DNA of 64,000 nucleotides from JBBDLF01 sp040879025 (GTDB taxonomy: Bacteria > Pseudomonadota > Gammaproteobacteria > Pseudomonadales > Pseudohongiellaceae): NCBI GenBank assembly GCA_040879025.1, contig JBBDLF010000033.1, positions 124,001-188,000 on the forward strand, given 5' to 3'. Made by a program: the position numbers and the translations under genes. Shown here piece after piece: positions 1 to 8,164 of the stretch. A model generated the notes under the pieces. That model saw only the letters and a list, made by a program, of their open reading frames with translations, did not search any database and was not told the DNA's origin. How positions within the stretch are numbered: the first letter of the stretch is position 1; every line of letters starts with the position of its first letter.

Positions 1-175
1 CGTTGAAATTCAGCACGATCTCCTTCGGGGCTTCGGACACAGTCGCATCGGCAGCAGGCGCCGCGTCGGTCAGTCCGGTGTGAGCGAAAGCCATTGAACA
101 AAGACCCGCCAGCAGCCCCAGGCTGCAGAGCTTGATTAAACCGGTTTTCAGTGGAATCCGTAGAGAAAGCAGCAT
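1..175 (-). CDS. CopC-domain secreted protein, N-terminal part (runs off the left edge)
   Basis: The first 58 codons of a minus-strand gene are present; the rest lies outside the window. The ATG at 175 follows a good ribosome site (AGGAACG). Residues 1-31 form a signal peptide ending in SMAFA, and the predicted mature protein starts with His (HTGLTDAAPAADATVSEAP), which is the usual N-terminus of CopC-type periplasmic copper proteins, where the first His helps bind Cu(II). The pattern of a 'P-A-x-x-A' segment followed by 'P..I.L.FN' matches the first strands of the CopC fold. It could be a stand-alone CopC or the N-terminus of a CopC-CopD (YcnJ-type) fusion; the sequence here cannot tell. No other copper-resistance gene is visible on the right side. 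Confidence 0.72.
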   Translation of the reverse strand, partial: MLLSLRIPLKTGLIKLCSLGLLAGLCSMAFAHTGLTDAAPAADATVSEAPKEIVLNFN

Positions 176-282
176 GGATCGTTCCTCATTGTACCGTTCA
201 GAGCGGGTGACCATTCCCGTATTATCGCAGCTTATGCGGACTTGTAACAGGCCAGAGGCGGTACATGGTTATTCAGTCCGGG

Positions 283-876
283 CTAGAACCCCTGTCGCCG
301 GCTCTCGAAGTGATACAGCACCCATTCCCTGCGTTCAAATTGCTGACCGGTAACCGTATTTGTCCAGCGAGTCTGCACATTGCGGGGACAACTGAAAATC
401 CGGAATGATTCGGCGTTTTCAATGATCAGGCTGCGTACCGAAGGATTGAGCGTGTAGTTGGATACTTCCACCAGTTTCCATCGGCGCCCGTCATCGGCGA
501 GAGTTTGTTCAATACAGGCGTTGCCGTACAGCAGGTCAACGTACTCGAGGTCGGCTTCGGCCCAGGCTCCCGCCGGAATGGACAGACCCAGATCAATCAC
601 CGTTTCCTCTTCACCCGGTTCCGCCATGCCGGAATTGCTTTCATTGAGAAACCGGATCGACCGTAAAATCACCCGCTGCGAGGATTCGTTGCCTGCGAAC
701 ACATGGATACCGGTATCGACGTTTTCTCCCCAGGCCGGGGATGAGAACGCGAATTTGATGGTGCTCTCCACGTCGGCGCCGATGCCGTCGAACTCGGCTT
801 CCGCTGCCGCCGCCTGACAGCACAATGCCGCCATTGCGATGGGCAGCCAGGGTTGGTTCAACAGGCGTCTGTTCAT
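283..876 (-). CDS. Secreted protein of unknown function, 197 aa
   Basis: I do not recognise a family. From the ATG at 876 the protein opens with a signal peptide (MNRRLLNQPWLPIAMAALCCQAAAA) and a mature part rich in beta-strand-like alternation with two later cysteines (around NACIEQ and FSCPRN) that could form a disulfide. It ends about 110 bp before the CopC-type gene on the same strand, so the two may be co-transcribed. The reading frame stays open 43 codons upstream of this start, but the signal peptide fixes the functional N-terminus. The ribosome site is weak. Export to the periplasm or cell surface is the only supported statement. Confidence 0.6.
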   Translation of the reverse strand: MNRRLLNQPWLPIAMAALCCQAAAAEAEFDGIGADVESTIKFAFSSPAWGENVDTGIHVFAGNESSQRVILRSIRFLNESNSGMAEPGEEETVIDLGLSIPAGAWAEADLEYVDLLYGNACIEQTLADDGRRWKLVEVSNYTLNPSVRSLIIENAESFRIFSCPRNVQTRWTNTVTGQQFERREWVLYHFESRRQGF

Positions 877-1121
877 GAGCTTGGCCCGATTTACAGTCTG
901 ACGGGAAGTATGACGTTCATTCCAGTGATGCACCTCAAGAATTACTCTCACCAAACAGATATTAGAACGCTGTCTGGGAAGTTGCCAGTGGGAAGATTGC
1001 TCCACGACGGGTCGTTCAGCGTCCCGAGTTTACCCCAGGCGCACCATCCGTGACAAAGCACGGCGCGGCTTTTTCCATAAACGGTGGTCCGCGACATGAA
1101 TCGGGGTATAGTAGCCACCTT
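877..1121. other. Divergent intergenic region
   Basis: This 245-bp stretch separates the divergent secreted-protein and permease genes and must hold both promoters. The only promoter-like element I can name is TATAGT at 1107-1112 on the plus strand, 9 bp before the permease ATG; no convincing -35 partner is present. No repeat or hairpin stands out. Confidence 0.3.
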
Positions 1122-2522
1122 ATGAGTTCTCCTGTGTCCGTTAAAACAACCCGGTCGTCCCCGGCCCTGGCACGATTGGTCAATCTCAGATCCGCCACCG
1201 CTCTGGTCGTTGCCAATATTATCGGCGCCGGCGTATTTACTACCACGGGTTTTCAGGCTGCCGCGCTGGGCCACCCGGGCTTCATATTCATGCTCTGGCT
1301 CGTTGGTGGTTTACTCGCCTGGTGCGGAGCCATGTGTTACGCCGAATTGGGTGCCATGATGCCCGAGGCTGGAGCCGAGTATGTGTATCTCAGGGAAACG
1401 TTTGGCAAAGCGATAGGGTTTATGAGCGCGTTTGTGTCCCTGGTGGCGGGTTTTTCCGCCGCGATTGCTGCCGCACTCGAAGCTTTGATCAGTTATCTGA
1501 CGGCATTCTACCCCGTACTCAATCAGCCTGCGCAATGGTTCGGGTTTATCGGGTTTAACGATATTCTGGCCATCAGCCTGGTCTGGGTCCTGATAGCGTT
1601 GCACAGTCGCAGTATCAGGCTCGGCTTTGGCTTCAATGACCTGATCACACTTTTCAAGGTAGTCGGCATTGTGGTGTTGATCGTGGCTGCATTCAGCTCG
1701 CCCCAGGGCGACTGGGGTAATTTCGTGATCGTCGGGGACGTGTACAGGGAACTGAGTACCGTAGAGCGGTTTTCCGCGTTTTCAGTCTCGCTGATTTTCG
1801 TCATGTTCTGCTACACCGGGTGGAATGCAGCAGCCTATATCGCCGGTGAAATGGAACATCCCCAGCGCAATCTGCCCATAGCGTTGCTGTCAGGAACGGC
1901 TATCGTCACGCTGCTCTATCTGGGATTGAATGCCGTGTTTTTCTATGGCGCGGACGTCCATGAAATGAGTGGCGTGGTCGAGGTGGGGCTGGTTTCGGCG
2001 CGACAATTGTTTGGACAGGTCGGCGTTTCCCTGACGCTCGTGTTGCTGGTCGTGTCGTTATTTGCGTCTGCATCGGCAATGACGATAGCCGGACCGCGGG
2101 TGTATTACGCCCTCGGGCGGGATCATCACTTACTGTCGTTTTTGAGCAAAACGCGCGCGGGCTCAAGCATACCGGTCAATGCGCTGGTGTTACAGGGAAT
2201 GGTGATCACGATTATAATTCTCAGCGCAAGGATCGACCAGATCCTCCAATATGCCGGATTTACACTTGCCCTGTTTTCCAGCCTGGCGGTGGCAAGTGTG
2301 ATCGTGCTGCGTATCCGGCTTCCGGACGCGCCTCGCCCTTTCCGCGTGTTCGCCTATCCGTACACACCGATCCTGTTTCTGACGATAAGCGGCTGGGTGA
2401 TGGTGTGGAATTTATTTGGAGAATATTGGCTGGAATCCCTGTTGGCACTGGCGACTGTAGTTTGCGGGGGACTTCTTTTTTATATTGGCGAATGGCACCG
2501 GGCACAACCGTCGAATAACTGA
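1122..2522 (+). CDS. APC-family amino-acid permease
   Basis: A 466-residue inner-membrane transporter of the amino acid-polyamine-organocation superfamily. Near residue 30 it carries the TM1 glycine motif (ANIIGAGVFTTTG) that lines the substrate site, followed by about twelve hydrophobic segments. Conserved features include the GLLAWCGAMCYAELGAMMPEAGAEYVY-type TM2/TM3 region and 'YTGWNAAAYIAGEMEHPQRNLP' near TM6-7. It probably takes up amino acids by proton or sodium symport or exchange; the substrate cannot be read from sequence. The ATG at 1122 has no clear ribosome site and lies only 10 bp after a TATAGT hexamer, so the start is uncertain; the frame is open back to a GTG at 1050. Its 3' end faces the AstE-like gene with a 4-bp gap. 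Confidence 0.88.
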   Translation: MSSPVSVKTTRSSPALARLVNLRSATALVVANIIGAGVFTTTGFQAAALGHPGFIFMLWLVGGLLAWCGAMCYAELGAMMPEAGAEYVYLRETFGKAIGFMSAFVSLVAGFSAAIAAALEALISYLTAFYPVLNQPAQWFGFIGFNDILAISLVWVLIALHSRSIRLGFGFNDLITLFKVVGIVVLIVAAFSSPQGDWGNFVIVGDVYRELSTVERFSAFSVSLIFVMFCYTGWNAAAYIAGEMEHPQRNLPIALLSGTAIVTLLYLGLNAVFFYGADVHEMSGVVEVGLVSARQLFGQVGVSLTLVLLVVSLFASASAMTIAGPRVYYALGRDHHLLSFLSKTRAGSSIPVNALVLQGMVITIIILSARIDQILQYAGFTLALFSSLAVASVIVLRIRLPDAPRPFRVFAYPYTPILFLTISGWVMVWNLFGEYWLESLLALATVVCGGLLFYIGEWHRAQPSNN

Positions 2523-2526
2523 CTCG

Positions 2527-3621
2527 TCAAGCTCTCGCGGGGGAAGCTTCTTTCAGAGCAATATTTCGAACGGCGTACCAGAGACAGTCGCTTTGAGCTA
2601 TCCGGGGATCGGACGTTACCATAAACAGTTTTTGATCCGAGGTGGGATAGAGACGTCCGTTACGCACTTGATACAGGTCGCGGATGTGGTTACGGCGATG
2701 CGAATCAAACGCACCCAGTTTCTCCATCAAATCAGGACCCGCCCAACCCAGGGGGGTGTCGATGGTGACCTTGCCGAAATTATACCGCTCCACGTTCACA
2801 TCAAGGGTGATATCAGAGCCGGGAACATAGGCATCAGCGTAGGTGACCAGGCCCGGCCGTAGCATCTCGACACGGAACGGGTGGTGGAATACTTCCCGAT
2901 CCTTCTGTTCCCCGGCCACCAGTTCCCGCGTGTTGAAATATTCACGTATACCACGGTAGGCAACACGGTCCGAGGCTGTGTCGCCCGCGCCTCCACACTC
3001 AATAGTGACAACCGGCACTCTGGCATTGGTGGATTCCATGATGGCGCCCAGACGGAGGTCGGTAACAATCAGACGACGACTGAACAGTGTGGCAATAGCG
3101 CGATGCCTGTCATCGTCAGTGACGGTCACCGCGAAATCGGGTCCCTTACCGGAGGTATTATGCATGTCTACAACCGCCTCGGGCTGCAGGTCGACGATAT
3201 CTTTCAGCAATTGCCGACATACCAGTCCCTGGTCGTCAATATCAAAAGGAGGCCGGAAGCAGCGGTTATAGTCACGCTTGCCTGGCACCTGACGGTGAGT
3301 AAACAGCGGATTCAGCCGAGCGGCTTCAACGGCTATCAGATAACAATATGCGGTCACGGCCGGTTTGAATCCTTCGCGGATAAGCCGGTGCAAAGCTTTT
3401 AAACCGGACGGTTCATTACCATGCAGCAAGGTTATCAGCACCCGTCGACGATGCGGGTCCGTGCCGGTAATTTCCAGTCTTGTGGGCGACTTCAATCGGG
3501 TGAGAAAACTCTCTGCATCCCTGCCAACGTCATCGGCCGAAGGGTTCAGCCAATGATCGATCGGTTGGCTGTTGGCGTCTTCGTTCAGGTTGAAATTCCC
3601 GCTATCTGTCTGTTGTTCCAT
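2527..3621 (-). CDS. AstE/aspartoacylase-like Zn-dependent hydrolase (M14-type)
   Basis: A 364-residue enzyme of the succinylglutamate desuccinylase/aspartoacylase branch of Zn carboxypeptidases, which hydrolyse N-acyl or peptide-like bonds next to a carboxylate. All expected active-site parts are visible: the Zn ligands in LLHGNEPSG (His and Glu), the substrate-arginine motif DYNRCFRP, the third Zn ligand in VVDMHNTSG, and the catalytic Glu in TIECGGAG. The ATG at 3621 has ribosome site AAAGGGAC and starts 8 bp after the stop of the upstream GCS2-type ligase, so the two form an operon. It is not the arginine-catabolic astE by context, because no other ast gene is present. I infer that it cleaves, trims or recycles a product of the partner ligase. 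Confidence 0.82.
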   Translation of the reverse strand: MEQQTDSGNFNLNEDANSQPIDHWLNPSADDVGRDAESFLTRLKSPTRLEITGTDPHRRRVLITLLHGNEPSGLKALHRLIREGFKPAVTAYCYLIAVEAARLNPLFTHRQVPGKRDYNRCFRPPFDIDDQGLVCRQLLKDIVDLQPEAVVDMHNTSGKGPDFAVTVTDDDRHRAIATLFSRRLIVTDLRLGAIMESTNARVPVVTIECGGAGDTASDRVAYRGIREYFNTRELVAGEQKDREVFHHPFRVEMLRPGLVTYADAYVPGSDITLDVNVERYNFGKVTIDTPLGWAGPDLMEKLGAFDSHRRNHIRDLYQVRNGRLYPTSDQKLFMVTSDPRIAQSDCLWYAVRNIALKEASPARA

Positions 3622-3629
3622 AGTCCCTT

Positions 3630-5126
3630 TCACTCGTCCAGCAACCATTCAGCAACCGGCACATTGTCTTCACTTTGCCGGCAATACAGCTCCAGCATGC
3701 GATAGTACGCCGCGGGCGTGTCCGTATGTTGCTGCAACCGGTCCAGGCATTTCAATTGCCAAATCGACGCGGTCATGTTGCGGTTCAGCCTTTTCTCTAT
3801 TACACCCAGATAATAAGCACTTTCCCTGTCACTGATCCCTATATTGCCCAGGCCTTCATACGCCAGGGGCAGTAATTCATTCAACAGTTCAATGACCGAG
3901 CGTTCCTGCAATTCACTTCGCTTGAGATCCGGCCAGATAACTTGTGCGCCCAGTCCGTATTCCGCGGCCCGGTAGAAGTTGTAGTTGGCATAACCAAAGG
4001 GCAAGGCGGTAATCAGTTCCCGAATGCGCGGCCTCAGGGCCTCGGCTAATCCCACAGCGAAAGCGGCGTTGGCCATCATATCCACCACCGTCGGCCCTGA
4101 TGGCAGGGCCCGCATCTCAATTCGCACATGGCCCCCGTCGCTGTCGTCGAAGATCGGCCTGTTCCACAGCCACACTGTTCCCTGTTGCAGCCTTAACTCA
4201 CTGAGACCGGGGACTTTCCCGGCGGCCACCATGGCGACACTGTTTTCTTCCGAGGTAATCGGCAGCAGGCAGGGGTAAAGCCTGGCTGTCTCCGCAAACA
4301 ATTCGTAGATACCCTCCCTCACCCATCCGTGACCGAAGTTTACCCGTGGCGGTTGGTGCCACGGTTTGTCCATCAGCAATTGTTCCTTGCGGCAGTCGAT
4401 TGACTTTTTAAACAGCGGGATGCGTGTTTCCTGCCAGAGACGGCGGCCAAGGAAAGTCGGAGAATTACAGGCAATCGCAACCAGCAATGGAGTAAGCAGT
4501 TGAACGGCATTGAAGGTGTCTGCGAAATCCTTCGGCCTGACCCGGTAGTGAATCTGGAACGAAGTATTGGCGCCTTCAAGCGTGATGTCATCCGATTCCA
4601 ATGCCAGTTCGTCTTCGCCGCGAATATAGACGGTAAACGGGCCGCCCCTGTCCTGCTTCAAGCGATTCCGCAGGGCATGATAACGAGGCAGGTCGGTCAT
4701 CGTATTGCTGCCAAAATCTTCAAACCGCAAGGTGGGGAGAATGCCGATGGGAACCACCCGCCCGCCGAACCGCGCGGCGGATTTGCGGATTTTTATCAAA
4801 GCATCCAGCAGATCCCGTTCACTGTTGCCGAAAGGGGAATCGGCGATTGCAAAGGGGGGCAGGTTGTATTCGAGATTGAACCGGTTCAACTCCAGCGTCA
4901 GTCCCCGACCGGGAAATGCCTGCTGAATTTCCCTGTTGATACCCAAGGGCCGCCCTTCCCCATCGATAATATACATCTCCAGTTCAGCACCGAATGATGG
5001 CGGACCCTCACCAAATCCCTCGGTATCCAGCAATTGCGCCAGTGCCCGCAGATTCTCCCGCAGCCGGCTATCGAATTGCTGATAGTCACTGGAGGTAAAT
5101 TCGGTTTTCTCGATAGAAAGTCCCAT
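3630..5126 (-). CDS. GCS2-family glutamate-cysteine ligase-like carboxylate-amine ligase
   Basis: A 498-residue ATP-dependent ligase of the glutamine-synthetase-like GCS2 fold. Supporting motifs are SFGAELEMYIID near residue 45 (metal/ATP-binding acidic residues), LNRFNLEYNLPP, 'ANTSFQIHYRV' and HVRIEMRALPSGPTVVDM near residue 340 (the arginine/acidic strand typical of the family). Family members join a carboxylate, often the gamma-carboxyl of glutamate, to an amine. The ATG at 5126 is preferred over upstream frame extension because of alignment with the family and the preceding GGGGGTGT. It is the first gene of a two-gene operon with the M14-type hydrolase. Glutathione synthesis is possible but no gshB or gshA neighbour supports it; a different gamma-glutamyl product is equally likely. 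Confidence 0.78.
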   Translation of the reverse strand: MGLSIEKTEFTSSDYQQFDSRLRENLRALAQLLDTEGFGEGPPSFGAELEMYIIDGEGRPLGINREIQQAFPGRGLTLELNRFNLEYNLPPFAIADSPFGNSERDLLDALIKIRKSAARFGGRVVPIGILPTLRFEDFGSNTMTDLPRYHALRNRLKQDRGGPFTVYIRGEDELALESDDITLEGANTSFQIHYRVRPKDFADTFNAVQLLTPLLVAIACNSPTFLGRRLWQETRIPLFKKSIDCRKEQLLMDKPWHQPPRVNFGHGWVREGIYELFAETARLYPCLLPITSEENSVAMVAAGKVPGLSELRLQQGTVWLWNRPIFDDSDGGHVRIEMRALPSGPTVVDMMANAAFAVGLAEALRPRIRELITALPFGYANYNFYRAAEYGLGAQVIWPDLKRSELQERSVIELLNELLPLAYEGLGNIGISDRESAYYLGVIEKRLNRNMTASIWQLKCLDRLQQHTDTPAAYYRMLELYCRQSEDNVPVAEWLLDE

Positions 5127-5207
5127 ACACCCCCGATGAATGTTTCTCAGAACCAAGGATACCTTAGCAGGGATTTGTTCGCAGCCCGCGAATCAATCGG
5201 GACCGGG

Positions 5208-5227
5208 CTAGGGAGCCTCTGAATGAC
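5208..5227. repeat. Dispersed repeat copy 1 (CTAGGGAGCCTCTGAATGAC)
   Basis: Read on the minus strand it encodes the last residues and TAG stop of the acyl-CoA dehydrogenase. Confidence 0.7.
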
Positions 5228-6437
5228 TGTATTTCGCCAGTTCCTTCCGGGCGACAACCCGCCTGTGAACCTCGTCGGGTCCGTCAGCCAGCCGCAGCGT
5301 TCGCTGACTGGTCCACAACGCGGCGAGCGGGAAATCCTGGGAGACTCCCGCGGCCCCGTGCATCTGAACAGCCCGGTCAATCACCCGCAAGGCCATGTTG
5401 GGTACCGCGACCTTGATCTGGGAGATAGCATCCCGGGCCGCCTTGTTGCCGATGGCGTCCATCAACGCCGCCGCGCGAAACACGAGCAGCCGACACATGT
5501 CAATTTCAATACGGCTGTCGGCGATAACGTCATAATTGGCCCCCAACTCCGCCAGGGGCTTGCCGAAGGCTTCACGGCTCAACGAACGTTTGCACATAAG
5601 TTCCAGAGCACGTTCGGCCGCTCCGATCGAACGCATGCAATGATGAATGCGGCCGGGACCAAGACGACCTTGCGAGATTTCAAAACCGCGACCTCTGCCA
5701 AGGATGATGCTGGCTTCCGGCACACGAACATTTTTGAACCGGATATGCATATGACCGTGAGGCGCATCGTCATGACCAAACACTTCCATCGGCCGCACAA
5801 CCTCGACACCTGGTGTATCCATCGGTACCAGAATCTGCGACTGGCGGGTGTATTTGGGAGCCTCCGGATCGGTTACGACCATCACGATCATGATCTTGCA
5901 ACGTACATCTCCCGCACCGGAGATATAGAATTTTTCACCGTTGATAACCCACTCGTTGCCGTCGAGCACAGCACTGGTACGAATATTGGTGGCGTCCGAA
6001 GATGCCACGTCCGGCTCTGTCATGGCAAACGCAGAACGGATCTTGCCATCGAGCAGCGGCTTGAGCCAACGCGCCTTCTGTTCCTCGGATCCGTAACGCT
6101 CCAGCACCTCCATATTACCCGTGTCTGGCGCACTGCAGTTAAATGCCTCCGAGGCGAGCCGGCTGCGGCCCATAATCTCTGCCAGGTGCGCATATTCAAG
6201 ATTGCTGATGCCGGCGCCTCCCTGGCTGCGCGGAAGAAAATAGTTCCACATTCCCATGTCACGCGCTTCGGCCTTGAGACCCTCGAGAATTTCATCTTGC
6301 CGGTCAGTATGAGACCAGCGATCACCGACACTGACCTCATCCTTGTATTCCTGTTCCACCGGCAATACTTTTTCATTGACAAAGCGCTGAATTTTATCGC
6401 GCACTTCCACCATTTTGTCCGACAGGCCCAGATTCAT
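5208..6437 (-). CDS. Acyl-CoA dehydrogenase
   Basis: A 409-residue FAD enzyme that introduces the alpha-beta double bond into an acyl-CoA. It has the FAD/substrate-binding motif FAMTEPDVASSDATNI around residue 135, the WVINGEKFYISGAG strand, the middle beta-domain, and a C-terminal helical domain with QMHGAAGVSQDFPLA and LADGPDEVHRR. The last motif resembles the ACAD10/ACAD11-like branch rather than classical short-chain enzymes. It is the last gene of a four-gene minus-strand operon, 23 bp after an SDR. Its final codons (His-Ser-Glu-Ala-Pro-stop) are formed by a short dispersed repeat (5208-5227), which suggests that the original C-terminus has been replaced by a few residues. Confidence 0.92.
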   Translation of the reverse strand: MNLGLSDKMVEVRDKIQRFVNEKVLPVEQEYKDEVSVGDRWSHTDRQDEILEGLKAEARDMGMWNYFLPRSQGGAGISNLEYAHLAEIMGRSRLASEAFNCSAPDTGNMEVLERYGSEEQKARWLKPLLDGKIRSAFAMTEPDVASSDATNIRTSAVLDGNEWVINGEKFYISGAGDVRCKIMIVMVVTDPEAPKYTRQSQILVPMDTPGVEVVRPMEVFGHDDAPHGHMHIRFKNVRVPEASIILGRGRGFEISQGRLGPGRIHHCMRSIGAAERALELMCKRSLSREAFGKPLAELGANYDVIADSRIEIDMCRLLVFRAAALMDAIGNKAARDAISQIKVAVPNMALRVIDRAVQMHGAAGVSQDFPLAALWTSQRTLRLADGPDEVHRRVVARKELAKYSHSEAP

Positions 6438-6460
6438 ATTTTAACCTCTAAGGTAAATTT

Positions 6461-7225
6461 CTAACCGGCAATGGTACCACCGCCATCGACCACGATGGTT
6501 TGCCCTGTTGTAAAACTCCCCGCCGACGATGCAAGGTAAACCGCCGCGCCGGCGATTTCATCCGGCTCGCCGATTCGTCGCAATGGATACTTTGCCACGG
6601 TACTTTGGTACACCTCGGGATTCTCCCAAAGTGCCTTCGCAAATTCGGTACGAACCAGTCCGGGCGCAATACAATTGACCCTGATATTTTCAGGTCCCCA
6701 CTCCACGGCCAGGTTCCTGGCAATCTGCATATCAGCAGCCTTGGAAATACCATACGCTCCAAGCATTCCTGAGCCTTTCAATCCTGCTATGGATGAAATG
6801 ATGATCACTGCACCGCCCCCCCGCTGCGCCATCTTGGGCAGGACGAGCCGGCAAAGACGGTGATTGCTTCCGACATTGGCGTTCATGATTTTGTCGAAGG
6901 CTTCGTCAGGTATTTCCTGTGACGGCCCATAAAAAGGATTCAATGCCGCGTTGCAGACCAGAATATCCACCGGCCCCAGCAATTCCTCGGTCTTGTTGAC
7001 CAGTTCCCGCAGTTGCTCTTTGTAGTTGATGTTGCAGGCGACGCCTACCGCATCACCTCCTCTGGCACAGATTTTTTCCGCGACTTCATCACAATCCGAC
7101 TGATTACGGCTGGAAATAACCACCCGGGCCCCGTGCTCCGCCATGCGAACCGCGATTGCCAGACCGATGCCCCTGGTTGAGCCGGTAATGAGCGCGACTT
7201 TACCGGTGAGGTTGAACAAACCCAT
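6461..7225 (-). CDS. Short-chain dehydrogenase/reductase (SDR), first paralogue
   Basis: A 254-residue classical SDR that interconverts a hydroxyl and a keto group with NAD(P)H. It shows the Rossmann motif GSTRGIGLAIA at residues 15-25, CNAALN in place of NNAG, the catalytic Ser (IIISSIAG) and the YGISK Tyr/Lys pair, and a C-terminal GQTIVVDGGG. The ATG at 7225 is chosen because GGAGG lies just upstream; the frame also contains an ATG six codons earlier. It lies between a second SDR and an acyl-CoA dehydrogenase, so its substrate is likely an acyl-CoA or acyl-derived alcohol/ketone. The exact substrate is unknown. Confidence 0.9.
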   Translation of the reverse strand: MGLFNLTGKVALITGSTRGIGLAIAVRMAEHGARVVISSRNQSDCDEVAEKICARGGDAVGVACNINYKEQLRELVNKTEELLGPVDILVCNAALNPFYGPSQEIPDEAFDKIMNANVGSNHRLCRLVLPKMAQRGGGAVIIISSIAGLKGSGMLGAYGISKAADMQIARNLAVEWGPENIRVNCIAPGLVRTEFAKALWENPEVYQSTVAKYPLRRIGEPDEIAGAAVYLASSAGSFTTGQTIVVDGGGTIAG

Positions 7226-7333
7226 ATAATCCTCCGCAAACATCCAAGCATCGATGACGGATACCGCAATTTAACAAGTGATACCTGATACGACAAGCGG
7301 TTTGTCAGGCCCGCGAGGTCGGCCAATCATTCT

Positions 7334-8158
7334 TCAAGCCTTGCGAACTCCCTTGCCAAGATGAGTACCACCGTCGACGGGAATGACCGTGCCGGTTGTA
7401 TAGGTTCCGGCGCGCGAGACCAGGTAGGTGACAATACCGATCATTTCCTCCGGCTGTCCGATACGACCCAGAGGACAGTCGGCTTCGATGTCGTCCCTGA
7501 AATTGGACAGAACGAAATCGGTCATTCTTGATTCGAAGAAACCGGGGGCCACTGCATTCACGGTAATATTGCGATGAGCCAGATCCACGGCCAGGGTGCG
7601 GGTGAGATGATGCAGGGCCGCTTTGCTGGCCGAGTAGGCGAACGTCGGGACACGTTGAACCACCGGCACCTGTATTCCGTCCATCGAACCAATATTGACC
7701 ACACGTGCGGGATCTTCAGGCGATGCGCCTTGCTGTAACAGCGGCAGCAGGTCCCTGGTCAGTGAGAACACAGCATTGACATTGGTTTTCATGACCTTGT
7801 CAAAGCCACTGTCCGGATAATCCTCAATTTCCGCGCCCCAGTTGGCGCCGGCATTATTGATCAGGATATCCAGACCGGCGTCTCCGGTGCGGGAGGTGAG
7901 TTCTTCTACCAGGTGATGTCTTTGTTGCGCGTCGGTTACATCGGCGACCATAGCATCGCAGTTGCCCAGTGGTGTCAGTTCCGTCAGCGCCCGGTCGCAC
8001 TTTTCCTGTTTGCGGGAAGCTATGGTGACCTTGACACCATTGAGCAGCAGGCCCCGGGCAATCATTAATCCGATGCCGCTCGATCCGCCTGTTATCAATG
8101 CGGATTTGCCGCGCACACCAAACAGGCTGCTTATGGAATAATTGTCCTGATCTGTCAC
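7334..8158 (-). CDS. Short-chain dehydrogenase/reductase (SDR), second paralogue
   Basis: A 274-residue SDR with the cofactor motif TGGSSGIGLMIA, NNAGANWG, an IGSMDG segment holding the catalytic Ser, YSASK (Tyr/Lys), and the closing GTVIPVDGG. The start is a GTG at 8158, 6 bp after the stop of the upstream oxidoreductase, so translation may be coupled. The insert 'QVPVVQRVPTF' before the catalytic Tyr is typical of SDRs related to sorbose- and rhamnolipid (RhlG)-like reductases; this is a weak resemblance. It is separated from the next SDR by 108 bp but remains on the same strand, and I treat all four genes as one transcriptional unit. Confidence 0.88.
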   Translation of the reverse strand: MTDQDNYSISSLFGVRGKSALITGGSSGIGLMIARGLLLNGVKVTIASRKQEKCDRALTELTPLGNCDAMVADVTDAQQRHHLVEELTSRTGDAGLDILINNAGANWGAEIEDYPDSGFDKVMKTNVNAVFSLTRDLLPLLQQGASPEDPARVVNIGSMDGIQVPVVQRVPTFAYSASKAALHHLTRTLAVDLAHRNITVNAVAPGFFESRMTDFVLSNFRDDIEADCPLGRIGQPEEMIGIVTYLVSRAGTYTTGTVIPVDGGTHLGKGVRKA

Positions 8159-8164
8159 GGCTGA

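Noticed and set aside
5223..6464. Open frame of 413 codons on the plus strand
   Set aside because: It lies antisense to the acyl-CoA dehydrogenase, which has full family motifs; the plus-strand translation resembles nothing and is rich in His and Arg, as shadow frames are.
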